Below, one piece after another: positions 26,273 to 34,490 of a DNA stretch of 64,000 nt (positions are counted from its first letter, which is position 1; each line of letters begins with the position of its first letter). This DNA is from Methylovirgula sp. HY1 (lineage in GTDB: Bacteria > Pseudomonadota > Alphaproteobacteria > Rhizobiales > Beijerinckiaceae), in contig NZ_CP073764.1 in the NCBI RefSeq assembly GCF_019343105.1, forward strand, positions 2,902,001 to 2,966,000. Reading direction: 5' to 3'. Both the position numbers and the translations under genes were made by a program. Under the pieces are notes generated by a model. It worked only from the letters and a program-made list of their open reading frames with translations. It did not search any database and had not been told where the DNA came from.

Positions 26273-26722
26273 TTAGCCCTTCTTCTTATACATCGAGAGC
26301 ATGCGCTCGGTGACGAGGAAGCCACCGAATATATTCACCGAGGCGAGGATCAGGGCGATGAAGCCGAAGATGCGCGCCAGGATCGCGCCACCGCCGCTGG
26401 CCGCAGCCGTATCGACGCCGACCGATAAAAGCGCGCCGACCACGATCACCGAAGAAATCGCATTGGTGACCGACATCAGCGGCGTGTGCAGGGCCGGGGT
26501 GACCGACCAGACCACGTAATAGCCGACGAAGACGGCGAGCGCGAAAATCGCCAGCCGGAAGACGAACGGATCGATCGCTCCTCCCGTCGCCACATGCGCC
26601 GCGGCGCCGAGGCTATGGCCGATCTGATCGGCATAGGCTTGCGCGGCATCGGCCGCTTGACGCGCCGCCTGTGCGGCTGCGTTGGCCTTGTCGAGAAGTT
26701 GTTGCGGGGTTGCGCCGGTCAT
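26273..26722 (-). CDS. pntAB: NAD(P) transhydrogenase subunit alpha 2
   Basis: Short membrane part of the alpha subunit, 149 residues, encoded separately as in Rhodospirillum-type transhydrogenases. The N-terminal third is an Ala-rich amphipathic stretch ([24 protein letters not shown]). Three to four helices follow: [20 protein letters not shown], then [25 protein letters not shown] with the conserved HTPLM-x-x-TNAIS, and [25 protein letters not shown]. It lies between pntAA (42 bases) and pntB (4 bases). Confidence 0.96.
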   Translation of the reverse strand: MTGATPQQLLDKANAAAQAARQAADAAQAYADQIGHSLGAAAHVATGGAIDPFVFRLAIFALAVFVGYYVVWSVTPALHTPLMSVTNAISSVIVVGALLSVGVDTAAASGGGAILARIFGFIALILASVNIFGGFLVTERMLSMYKKKG

Positions 26723-26764
26723 GTCTTTCCCCCTATCCCCGAGCGGATATCGAATGTCTGTGGA

Positions 26765-27904
26765 TCAGGTCGCTTTCTGGAAATTTGGATGGACGAGTCC
26801 GCCGTCCTTGGTCAGCAAGGTCGCTTTCACGAGGTCATCGTCCCAATTGACCGCCAGAGCCTTTTGCGTCTTGTCGACGAGCGTGTCGACGAAAGCCGAT
26901 AGGTTGCGGGCATAAAGCGCCGAAGCAGTCGCCGCGAGCCGGCCCGGCACATTCATATGCCCGATGATCCTGACGCCTTTGTCGGTCACGACGACTTCGC
27001 CCGGGCGTGACAGCGCGCAATTGCCGCCGCGTTCGACCGCGAGATCGACGATCACCGAGCCCGGCCGCATCGAAGCGACCATGTCTTCGGTGATGAGCAA
27101 AGGCGCGCGCCGGCCCGGGATGAGCGCGGTGGTGATGACGACATCCTGCTTGGCGATATGCGCGGCGGTCAGCGCCTTCTGCTTTTCCTGATAGGCGGCA
27201 GACATTTCCTTGGCGTAGCCGCCGGCGGTTTCCGCCTGCTTGAATTCCTCGTCTTCGACGGCGATGAATTTGGCGCCGAGCGATACGACTTGTTCTTTGG
27301 TGGCGGGACGCACATCCGTCGCCGTCACGATGGCGCCCATCCGGCGTGCGGTTGCAATGGCTTGCAGACCAGCGACGCCGACGCCCATGATGAAGACCTT
27401 TGCCGCCGGCACGGTGCCGGCCGCCGTCATCATCATCGGAAAGGCACGACCGAATTCCGCCGCCGCATCGACGACGGCGCGATAGCCGGCGAGATTGGCC
27501 TGGCTCGACAGAACGTCCATCGCTTGCGCTCGCGTAATCCGCGGCATCAGCTCCATGGCAAACAGAAGCACGCCCGTCGCGGCGAGCTTTTCCAGCGCCT
27601 CGACATGATCATAAGGATCCGCGATCGCAAGGACCAAGGCGCCGCGTTTGGCGCCGGCGAGGTCCTGACCGCTCGGTCGGCGCACCCGCAAGATGATGTC
27701 GGCATCGGCAATCGCGGCCTGTGCATCGGCGACGATCGTCGCGCCCATGGCAGCATAATCGGCATCGGGAACGCCGGATTTCATGCCGGCGCCCGTCTGG
27801 ATGACGACATCGGCGCCGAGCGCGATATATTTCTTCACCGTTTCGGCGGTGGCAGCGACGCGCGCTTCACCGGGATCGGATTCGGCAGGTACAGCGATAC
27901 GCAT
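26765..27904 (-). CDS. pntAA: NAD(P) transhydrogenase subunit alpha 1
   Basis: Soluble NAD(H)-binding subunit, 379 residues from MRIAVPAESDPGEARVAATAETV; GGAGG 6 bases upstream fixes the start at 27904. Motifs: NPSG-like VVIQTGAGMKSGVPDADY, MELMPRITRAQAMDVLSSQANLAGYRAV, the Rossmann GVGVAGLQAIATARRMGA and ALIPGRRAPLLITEDMVASM. It heads the pntAA-pntAB-pntB operon, which supplies NADPH from the proton gradient. Confidence 0.97.
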   Translation of the reverse strand: MRIAVPAESDPGEARVAATAETVKKYIALGADVVIQTGAGMKSGVPDADYAAMGATIVADAQAAIADADIILRVRRPSGQDLAGAKRGALVLAIADPYDHVEALEKLAATGVLLFAMELMPRITRAQAMDVLSSQANLAGYRAVVDAAAEFGRAFPMMMTAAGTVPAAKVFIMGVGVAGLQAIATARRMGAIVTATDVRPATKEQVVSLGAKFIAVEDEEFKQAETAGGYAKEMSAAYQEKQKALTAAHIAKQDVVITTALIPGRRAPLLITEDMVASMRPGSVIVDLAVERGGNCALSRPGEVVVTDKGVRIIGHMNVPGRLAATASALYARNLSAFVDTLVDKTQKALAVNWDDDLVKATLLTKDGGLVHPNFQKAT

Positions 27905-27929
27905 GAGCACCTCCGCTCGCATTCAAAAA

Positions 27930-28020
27930 ATTAGAGCATTTTCGGGCGCAAAACCGGAACCGATTTTTGCGGCGAATGCTCTCGGCAGCAAATGCCCTTG
28001 GCAGAAAATGCTCCGGGCAG
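27930..28020. repeat. Palindrome followed by three 15-16 bp tandem units
   Basis: TTAGAGCATTTTCGGGCG starts a palindrome of the GAGCATTTTC...GAAAATGCTC type. It then runs into three tandem units: GAATGCTCTCGGCAG (27974-27988), CAAATGCCCTTGGCAG (27989-28004), AAAATGCTCCGGGCAG (28005-28020). It lies upstream of pntAA. Confidence 0.75.
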
Positions 28021-28173
28021 ACCGGCGCCAAAGTTCGATGCGCCATGAAGCGGCGCATCGGTGTTTCACGATCGTCGCGGGACGGATGCGTCTGCGGCAA
28101 TCATAGAAAAGCCTACCATCGTCGCACGGATTCGCGCGTTCGGCCAGCATCGGACGTTCGGCGCATGCTTTCG

Positions 28174-28197
28174 AGACATCGGATACACCCAATGTCT
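28174..28197. repeat. Degenerate B-module palindrome
   Basis: AGACATCGGATACACC followed by CAATGTCT. It matches the 24-bp B palindrome of the composite repeats with 3 differences. It lies 50 bases before an A module. Confidence 0.7.
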
Positions 28198-28246
28198 AAA
28201 CGACGATTTATATAGGAAAGACGATCGACCGCTTCCGCCAATGTCC

Positions 28247-28350
28247 TAGAGCGTTTTCCGACCGGATGAAATCATCCGGTTGACAAGAAAACGCTCAAAA
28301 TCAAAAAGCTGAGGCATGTCCTTGGTGAAACATCGGATATGTCCGTGATC
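28247..28350 (-). repeat. Composite repeat B-A (minus orientation)
   Basis: Read on the minus strand: a degenerate B unit (28350-28327, GACATATCCGATGTTTC) followed by an A unit with both stems (GCATGCCTCAG-like arm, GAGCGTTTTCTTGTC, loop with CCGGATG / CATCCGG, GGAAAACGCTC). The order B then A is the same as in the full composites at 44.8 and 60.1 kb. Confidence 0.8.
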
Positions 28351-28412
28351 AATTCTAGTAGCTTAGAGCGGGATGCGGGCGGAAAGCCGCTCACACTTTT
28401 CCTCGTCCCGCT

Positions 28413-28562
28413 CTAGAGCGTCAGAATCGCAAGAAGGATCACGATCAGAATGACGCTGATCGTCCCATATTTCACGAAGCCGAGAAACATGTGGTAGGTC
28501 TTCTCGTGTTCCGCGAAGTCCAAATCCGAATGCCCGGTTGCGGCGGCATGTTGCTCGACCAT
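28413..28562 (-). CDS. aa3-type cytochrome c oxidase subunit IV
   Basis: Small accessory subunit of the aa3 cytochrome oxidase, 49 residues: a polar N-terminus with DLDFAEHEKTYHMFLGFVKYG and one C-terminal helix (TISVILIVILLAILTL). This is the alphaproteobacterial CoxIV family pattern. GGAGGAAC just upstream supports ATG 28562 over a longer frame to 28664. The catalytic oxidase genes are not in the window; this subunit is commonly encoded apart from them. Confidence 0.88.
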   Translation of the reverse strand: MVEQHAAATGHSDLDFAEHEKTYHMFLGFVKYGTISVILIVILLAILTL

Positions 28563-28723
28563 CGTTCCTCCAGTTACGGCTGCTTGAAGTCTGATGCGTT
28601 TTCTTAGCCGCCCGTCGTCAAACAGCGATCGTCGCCCGCCGTCAAGGGGGGTCTTTGTCATCATCGCTAAATTTTGTATGCCTAATGTGAATTTGCGGCA
28701 GGTCGGCGAGGGCTTTTAGGGCT

Positions 28724-30079
28724 TCAAGACGCCACAGCGAGACCCGCCTTCGCGAGCGCCGCCGTCTGCCGCGCCGCGAGCGTGTCGGCGTCGAAACGGT
28801 CGATCGCCGCATCGAACATTTTATGGAAATTGAGTTTTGCGCCGAGATGCAGCAGCGCTGCGCCGAGGCCGATCGCGGCGCGATCCATGAAGACGAATTC
28901 GCGCGGCACGACCACCGGACCATGCTTTTGCAGGGCCTGATGAACGGCGAAGGCCTCGCGCCGGCCGTAGAGGCCCGGCGCCACGCCATCGGCAATGGTG
29001 CGGGTGCGGTCGTCGAGCAAAGGCCCGTAGATGAAGCGCGCCCAGATGTCGAGGGCTTCGATCGCTTCTTTGGCCAGGCCGCGGAATCCCCAGCTTTCAT
29101 AGGCATGGACGATGCGCGCGCGATCGTTCTGGCGCAGGCCCTGATAGAGATCGACCACGCCGGCGACGAAGCTCGCCGGAAAAATGCGGATGCAGCCGTA
29201 ATCGAAGAGATTGATCCCGGCGCGGCCGTCGCTCTCGAACACCGTGTAATTGCCGAGATGCGGATCGCCATGGATCACGCCATAATGGCTGAACGGCATC
29301 CACCAGGCTTTGAACAAGGCCGCGCCGATCGCATTGCGTTCGGGTTCATCGGCGGACAGAGTGGCCGCGAGCGGTCGGCCGTCGAGCCATTCCATGGCGA
29401 GCAGGCGCGCCGTCGAAAGCTCCCGCCGAATGCGCGGCACGCGAATATCCGCGAAAGGCGCGAGAATTTCAGCATAGAGCGCCGCATGGCCCGCTTCGCG
29501 ACGGTAATCGAGTTCCTCGCGCAGGCGGGCGGCGATCTCTTTGCCGACCTCGCGCGTGTCGATCGCCGGCCGCATCCGCCGATGCAGTCCCAAGATGAGA
29601 TCGAGTTGCTTGAGGTCGGCTTCGACGGCTGAGGCCATATCGGGATATTGCAGCTTGCAGGCGAGTTGGGCGCCGTCCTTGGCCTGCGCGCGATGCACCT
29701 GGCCGAGCGAGGCGGCGGCGGCCGGCGTCAGATCGAAGGCGGCAAAGCGCGTCCGCCAATCGGGTCCCAGTTCCACCTGCATCCGCCGTTTGACGAAAGC
29801 GCTGCCCATGGGCGGCGCTTGGGCCTGCAGCCGCGCCAGACTCTCGGCATATTCGGCCGGCAGCACGTCGGGAATGGTCGCCAGCATTTGGGCAACCTTC
29901 ATCAGCGGGCCTTTGAGGCGGCCAAGCGCCCCCGCCAGCGCCGCGGCGCTTTGCGCGTCATCGATCTGTCCGCCCATCAGCCTAGCGCCGACGATACGCG
30001 CCGCGGCGCCGCCAATATGGGTGGAGACGCGCAAATGGCGCGCCGCGCGGGCGGAAAAGCGATCGGATTCATCACTCAA
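28724..30079 (-). CDS. ABC1/UbiB family atypical kinase
   Basis: 451 residues of the ADCK/UbiB protein-kinase-like family, which supports ubiquinone synthesis or lipid homeostasis. Motifs: GPLMKVAQMLATIPDVLP (the KxGQ helix, here KVAQ), an Ala-rich nucleotide loop AAAASLGQVHRA, CKLQYPDM with the ATP lysine, MEWLDGRPL, HGDPHLGNYTV (catalytic Asp/Asn), and FDYGCIR (the DFG equivalent). TTG 30079 is the only start before residue 35. The Gly-to-Ala in KxGQ is noted among the findings. It is not next to ubiE or ubiG. Confidence 0.88.
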   Translation of the reverse strand: MSDESDRFSARAARHLRVSTHIGGAAARIVGARLMGGQIDDAQSAAALAGALGRLKGPLMKVAQMLATIPDVLPAEYAESLARLQAQAPPMGSAFVKRRMQVELGPDWRTRFAAFDLTPAAAASLGQVHRAQAKDGAQLACKLQYPDMASAVEADLKQLDLILGLHRRMRPAIDTREVGKEIAARLREELDYRREAGHAALYAEILAPFADIRVPRIRRELSTARLLAMEWLDGRPLAATLSADEPERNAIGAALFKAWWMPFSHYGVIHGDPHLGNYTVFESDGRAGINLFDYGCIRIFPASFVAGVVDLYQGLRQNDRARIVHAYESWGFRGLAKEAIEALDIWARFIYGPLLDDRTRTIADGVAPGLYGRREAFAVHQALQKHGPVVVPREFVFMDRAAIGLGAALLHLGAKLNFHKMFDAAIDRFDADTLAARQTAALAKAGLAVAS

Positions 30080-30277
30080 GGCAGGAACTCATCAGACGAG
30101 ATTCTCATGTGCGGATGGCGCGCCATGGTGAGGAGGGGAAGATCGCGGCGGCAATAAGGTTGCCGGCCGGACCGAGAAATGGGTTTGCCAGACCCGCGGT
30201 GCGAGCCTTGCTAGTCTTCGAGCGTCAGACTCGTCCCACGATATAGGCGTGGAACCGCGCTTCCAAAGGAACAGCCC

Positions 30278-30724
30278 ATGGCTTCGCCGCTCACAATCCT
30301 AGCAGATTCCTTCGACGGAAAGCATTTTGAGATCACGCTCGAAAAGACCGAGGCGGACACGGCCATGCTGCGGCTCGAGATCTGGCTGAGCAGCCTCGAC
30401 CACCGCCGCGACCCGCCGAGCACCGACGACGTTTTGCGCATGTATGACATTCGCTTCGATCAGTCGCGGCGCCTCGTCTGCAAGGCCAAGATGAACGGCT
30501 CCTATCCGACGATCACCTTCATGTTGAACGCGCCGACCGAAGACCGTAAGGCCTTCGTCCAAACCGTGGTCGCGGATTCCTTCGCCAATCTCGCTGACGG
30601 GTCGAAGGAATATACGATGGAAAAGACGGATTTTGAGGCGCTGCGGCAGTTTCTTCTGGATGCGCAATTCCCGATGATCGAAGCCTCGGTGATCAAGAAT
30701 GAGAAGGCGGTGCTGCGGCGGTGA
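30278..30724 (+). CDS. Conserved hypothetical protein
   Basis: 148 residues from MASPLTILADSFDGKHFEITLEK, with AAGGA just upstream of the ATG. It is soluble with no signal peptide. It has mixed beta/alpha character, with alternating hydrophobic strands (YPTITFML, AMLRLEIWL) and a C-terminal helix (DFEALRQFLLDAQFPMIEA). I do not recognise a family. Coding is supported by codon pattern and a good ribosome-binding site. It precedes the toxin-antitoxin pair, but a separate promoter lies between them. Confidence 0.6.
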   Translation: MASPLTILADSFDGKHFEITLEKTEADTAMLRLEIWLSSLDHRRDPPSTDDVLRMYDIRFDQSRRLVCKAKMNGSYPTITFMLNAPTEDRKAFVQTVVADSFANLADGSKEYTMEKTDFEALRQFLLDAQFPMIEASVIKNEKAVLRR

Positions 30725-30757
30725 GGGCTGTTTCTTGAATAAATCCCGACATTCGCT

Positions 30758-30777
30758 ATTATAACATCCGTTATAAT
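30758..30777. promoter_or_regulatory. Palindromic operator overlapping the antitoxin promoter
   Basis: ATTATAAC (30758-30765) and GTTATAAT (30770-30777), perfect 8-bp arms around ATCC. A TATTAT hexamer (30757-30762) lies 16 bases after TTGAAT (30735-30740), so the palindrome would sit on the -10 element. The site also lies 10 bases before the antitoxin ATG. This fits autoregulation by the AbrB-type antitoxin. Confidence 0.65.
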
Positions 30778-30787
30778 GGAGGCGACG

Positions 30788-31036
30788 ATGTCGGCATCTG
30801 CCAAGCCGGACCACAGCATTCTCAAAGTAACGCAGATTGGCAATTCGCTCGGCGTGGTTTTGCCGCGCGAGGTGCTGGCCGAACTCAATCTCGAAAAAGG
30901 CGATCAGCTTTATTTCACGCGCTCGCCGGAAGGCTATCGCGTCACCAAGACCGATCCCGAATTCGAGCGCAAGATGAAGCTTGCCCGCGAGATCATGAAG
31001 AAGCGTCACAATGTGCTGCGCGAACTCGCCAAGTGA
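30788..31036 (+). CDS. AbrB/MazE-type antitoxin
   Basis: 82 residues from MSASAKPDHSILKVTQIGNSLGVVLPREVLAELNLEKGDQLYF, the swapped-hairpin AbrB DNA-binding fold. The C-terminal half (FERKMKLAREIMKKRHNVLRELAK) is helical and would cap the toxin. ATG 30788 is chosen because GGAG lies 6 bases before it; the earlier ATG 30776 is inside the operator palindrome. The stop overlaps the GTG of the Doc gene by 4 bases. Confidence 0.9.
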   Translation: MSASAKPDHSILKVTQIGNSLGVVLPREVLAELNLEKGDQLYFTRSPEGYRVTKTDPEFERKMKLAREIMKKRHNVLRELAK

Positions 31037-31422
31037 ACGCGCTTCGATTTCTGGACCGCGACATCATTCTCGCGATCCATGAAGAGCAACTTGCTCAGCA
31101 TGGTGGGCGCGTCGGCATTCGCGATGAGGGGCTGCTCGAATCCGCCCTGACGCGGCCCGTCAATCGCGCCGCATATGATCCCGCCACAGACATCGCCACA
31201 TTCGCCGCGGCCTACGCCTTCGGCTTGGCGAAGAACCATCCTTTCCTCGATGGCAATAAGCGTTCGGCCTATGTCGCGATGGAATTGTTCCTCCTCGACA
31301 ATGGCTTTGCGCTGCTTTCAAGCGACGAAGACAGTCTCCTCACCACGCTGAAACTCGCTGCGGGCGAGATGGGCGAGGAGGAATATGCGGCGTGGATTAG
31401 GGACAAAATTGTGGGGGTGTAA
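31033..31422 (+). CDS. Doc-family toxin (death on curing, Fic fold)
   Basis: 129 residues. The Fic/Doc motif HPFLDGNKRSAYVAM is intact; in Doc this loop binds a nucleotide and phosphorylates EF-Tu, stopping translation. The N-terminus RFLDRDIILAIHEEQLAQHGGRVGIRDEGLLESAL is also Doc-typical. GTG 31033 overlaps the antitoxin stop, so the two are translationally coupled. A chromosomal toxin-antitoxin module; the target is inferred from the family. Confidence 0.92.
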   Translation: MNALRFLDRDIILAIHEEQLAQHGGRVGIRDEGLLESALTRPVNRAAYDPATDIATFAAAYAFGLAKNHPFLDGNKRSAYVAMELFLLDNGFALLSSDEDSLLTTLKLAAGEMGEEEYAAWIRDKIVGV

Positions 31423-31440
31423 TTTGCTACAGCGCCTGCC

Positions 31441-31470
31441 ACCCCTCTCCCCGCGAGCGGGGAGAGGGGT
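31441..31470. terminator. Strong convergent GC hairpin
   Basis: ACCCCTCTCCCC / GGGGAGAGGGGT, a perfect 12-bp stem with loop GCGAGC. It lies between the Doc stop and the deaminase stop, which converge. No T-run follows, so it may be a repeat unit as well as a transcription block. Similar CTCTCCC sequence occurs at 17390 and 22084. Confidence 0.6.
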
Positions 31471-31513
31471 GGCTAGCATTGATGCTTCATCGGCTCCCAC
31501 GCACGCGCTGCGA

Positions 31514-32059
31514 TCATTTATGCTTATGCTTATGTTTGTGTGGCCCGAAGCAGCCGCGATAGCGGATCACGCTCCAAATCAGCGGATTCCAAGTCCACCA
31601 AACTCTCTCGGCTTCGCGTTGAAGCAGGCCGGAAATCACTTCGGGCGCGTCGCCAAAAACCTCCGGCATGACCTTCGACATCTCGAGGTCCTTCAGCACC
31701 GAGAATTTCGAATGTCCGCCCATCATCGGCGAGCCGATGGCATAGACCACCTTATGAATTCGGGTCTCGCGAATCGGAAACGAACACATCGCGCAAGGCT
31801 CGACGTTCGAATAGAGCGTGCAGGTTCTCAAATCTTTTCGACCGAGCAGCTTCTGCGCTTCGGAGATCGCGACGAGTTCGGCATGGCGGGTGACGTCGGC
31901 CTCGCGGGCAACGCGGTTGGTCGCCTCGACGATGATGTCTTCATTCTCGCAGATGAGCGCCGCGAAAGGAAATTCGCCGAGCTTTGCGGCCGATCGAGAC
32001 AGCTCGATGCAGCGCATCATCATTTTCAAATCAACAGCGTGGCTTGCTAATTGGTCCAT
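31514..32059 (-). CDS. Cytidine/deoxycytidylate deaminase-like nucleoside deaminase
   Basis: Zinc deaminase of 181 residues. Zinc ligands: RHAELVAI (HAE with the proton-shuttle Glu) and SNVEPCAMC (PCxxC). ATG 32059 (MDQLASHAVDLKMM) is preferred over 32125. The C-terminus WNPLIWSVIRYRGCFGPHKHKHKHK ends in an HK repeat coded by CATAAG units. The family includes guanine deaminase and TadA; the substrate here is not clear and the layout is not that of TadA. It is convergent with the toxin gene. Confidence 0.85.
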   Translation of the reverse strand: MDQLASHAVDLKMMMRCIELSRSAAKLGEFPFAALICENEDIIVEATNRVAREADVTRHAELVAISEAQKLLGRKDLRTCTLYSNVEPCAMCSFPIRETRIHKVVYAIGSPMMGGHSKFSVLKDLEMSKVMPEVFGDAPEVISGLLQREAERVWWTWNPLIWSVIRYRGCFGPHKHKHKHK

Positions 32060-32264
32060 GATGACGCGGCTCCGCCAGGGACGGTCGGTGCCGCTACCTT
32101 GGGCGAAATGGGGGCGCCACAGCAACTGATTCTTGGAGAGATCCTCGGAAAATGCCGCGCATCGCTGTGCATTTCGGTCCTCGACGGCCGAATCGCCCTT
32201 TGCGTGATCGCGTGTGAAGGTCGGGGCCGTCCCCGAATCGAGCCGGGGGACGGCCCGGCCGGGC

Positions 32265-34169
32265 TCAGCCCTCCAACGTTTCCAGCTCCGCGATCAAGCC
32301 TTCGATCATTTTTAGGCCGATCTGCCAGAAGGCGGGATCGCGCGCATCGAGCCCGAACGGCGCGAGAAGTTCGGAATGATGCTTGGTGCCGCCGGCCGAC
32401 AGCATGGCGAGATAGCGCTCGGCAAAGCCGTCCTGCGCGTTCTGATAGACGCCATAGAGCGAGTTCACGAGGCAATCGCCGAAGGCATAGGCGTAAACAT
32501 AGAAGGGCGAATGGATGAAATGCGGAATATAGGCCCAAAAGCTCTCGTAGCCGGGCCCGAGTCGGATCGATGGCCCCAGGCTTTCGGCCTGCACGCTCAT
32601 CCAGAGTTCGTCGATTTTTTCGACAGTCAATTCGCCTTGCCGCCGCTCGGTGTGGACCTTGCGTTCGAACGTATAGAAAGCGATCTGCCGCACCACCGTA
32701 TTGATCATGTCCTCGACCTTGGCGGAGAGCATGGCGCGGCGTTCGGCGACCGATGTCGTCTTGGCGAGAAGCGCACGAAAGGTCAGCATTTCGCCGAAGA
32801 CGGAAGCCGTCTCGGCGAGCGTCAAAGGCGTCGGCGCCATCAGCGCGCCGTTCGGTGCGGCGAGAACCTGATGCACGCCATGGCCGAGCTCATGCGCGAG
32901 CGTCATCACATCGCGCGGCTTGCCGAGATAATTCAACAGTACATAGGGGTGCGCCGAAGGCACGGTCGGGTGCGCGAAGGCGCCGGGCGTCTTGCCGGGC
33001 CGTGTCGGCGCATCGATCCAGTTTTCGTCGAAGAAGCGTTTGGCGATCGACGCCATGCGCGGCGAAAAGGCGGCATAGGCGTCAAGCACGGTCTCGCGCG
33101 CATCGGCCCAAGGAAAGGTCCGCGTCGCGACATTCGGCAAGGGCGCATTACGGTCCCAATAGTTGAGCGCATCCTTGCCGAACCATTTGGCTTTCAGCTT
33201 GTAATAGCGATGCGAGAGACGCGGATAGGCCTCGTGCACGGCGGCGACCAGCGCATCGACGACTTCGCGTTCGACGCGATTGGAGAGATGCCGCGCATCG
33301 GCGATATCCTGAAAGCCGCGCCAGCGATCCGAGATTTCCTTGTCTTTGGCGAGCACATTGGTGACATGCGCGAAAATGCGCGCATTCGCCTTCAATGTCA
33401 CGCCGATCGCTTCCGCCGCTTCTTTGCGGACCTCTTCCTTCGAATCCTGCATCAGGTTGAGCGCATGCTCGACCGATAGTTCCTCACCGCCGATCTTGAA
33501 GCGCAGGGATGCGATGGTCTCGTCGAAGAGGCGGTTCCAGGCGCTGCGTCCAGTGACGGATTTTTCGTGGAACAGGCGCTCGATCTCATCGGAAAGCTCA
33601 TAGGGCTTGTCCTTGCGGATGTCCTCGAGCCAGGGCCGGTAATGCGCGAGTGCGCCCTGCGCCAGTTTTTCGACGGTGGCATCGTCGAGCCGGTTGAGTT
33701 CGAGCTGGAAGAAAAGCAATTCGGTCGAGGCGGCATTGATCTTCTCCTGCGTGTCGCCGAAGAATTTGGCCCGCGCCGGATCGCTCGTATCGGCATAATA
33801 GGCGAGGCTCGCGAAGGACATGATGCGGCCCATGAGATCATCGAGCGCCTCATAGCGTTTGACGGCTTCCAGGAGACCCTGGCCATTGTCGGCCTCGGCG
33901 AGCGTCGCGAGCTTGCCGCGACAGCTTTCCGCAAAAGCCTTGCACTCGGATTCGGCGCGCGCGAGATCGCTCGTAAAGGCCGGCGACTCTCCCGAAGGAT
34001 AGAGATCGGTCAGATTCCACTCTGGCAGGGTGCCGAGCGGCGGCTCTTTCGTGTTGAGCGCGGCGCTGTCTGGGGCGCCGACGAAGCGTTCGTAGCGACG
34101 GAAATGATGCAAAGGGGGCATGGTTTCATCCGAATGAGGGAGGATCGCAAAATCCATTGTCCCCTTCAT
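32265..34169 (-). CDS. pepF: M3B oligoendopeptidase F
   Basis: Zinc peptidase that cleaves oligopeptides, cytoplasmic, 634 residues. The N-terminal PepF domain begins LGTLPEWNLTDLYPSGESPAF and continues through the helical region FHEKSVTGRSAWNRLFDETIASLRF. The zinc motif is HELGHGVHQ (VMTLAHELGHGVHQVLA), with the distal Glu in ETASVFGEML. Starts at 34169, 34157 or 34121 (MPPLHHF) are all possible; the family begins near the last. It is the second M3 peptidase in the window and distinct from the one at the left edge. Confidence 0.93.
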   Translation of the reverse strand: MKGTMDFAILPHSDETMPPLHHFRRYERFVGAPDSAALNTKEPPLGTLPEWNLTDLYPSGESPAFTSDLARAESECKAFAESCRGKLATLAEADNGQGLLEAVKRYEALDDLMGRIMSFASLAYYADTSDPARAKFFGDTQEKINAASTELLFFQLELNRLDDATVEKLAQGALAHYRPWLEDIRKDKPYELSDEIERLFHEKSVTGRSAWNRLFDETIASLRFKIGGEELSVEHALNLMQDSKEEVRKEAAEAIGVTLKANARIFAHVTNVLAKDKEISDRWRGFQDIADARHLSNRVEREVVDALVAAVHEAYPRLSHRYYKLKAKWFGKDALNYWDRNAPLPNVATRTFPWADARETVLDAYAAFSPRMASIAKRFFDENWIDAPTRPGKTPGAFAHPTVPSAHPYVLLNYLGKPRDVMTLAHELGHGVHQVLAAPNGALMAPTPLTLAETASVFGEMLTFRALLAKTTSVAERRAMLSAKVEDMINTVVRQIAFYTFERKVHTERRQGELTVEKIDELWMSVQAESLGPSIRLGPGYESFWAYIPHFIHSPFYVYAYAFGDCLVNSLYGVYQNAQDGFAERYLAMLSAGGTKHHSELLAPFGLDARDPAFWQIGLKMIEGLIAELETLEG

Positions 34170-34490
34170 ATCGGATTGGTCGGCCCGGGATCAATCCGAG
34201 GCAATTCCGCTCGCCGTGGGCGGTGCGTCTGGTTGCCCAGCGTGTGACAAGCGGACTTTTTTGAGGGCGCACGGGCCGAGATCCTTGCAGTGGGCGCGGG
34301 CGAATCAAATGGCGGGGCGCCGGCCGCAATACAGGTCTTCTGGAGATGTCAGGGACTTCGCTAGCCGTAATTAATAGAGCATTTACTCTGATCGGCCAGC
34401 ATGCAGCGGTCGCGGTATGGCCCGCGCCGGCGCGTTCGCCGACTCGAAAGGGCCAAACCGCAGGCACTCTTCCCGTCAAGAAAGAGGCTC
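34170..34490. other. Divergent region between pepF and the NtrC-type regulator
   Basis: 321 bases with no gene. It contains AGAGCATTTACTCTGATCGG at 34376-34395, a fragment resembling the A-repeat family. No promoter is assigned. Confidence 0.4.
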
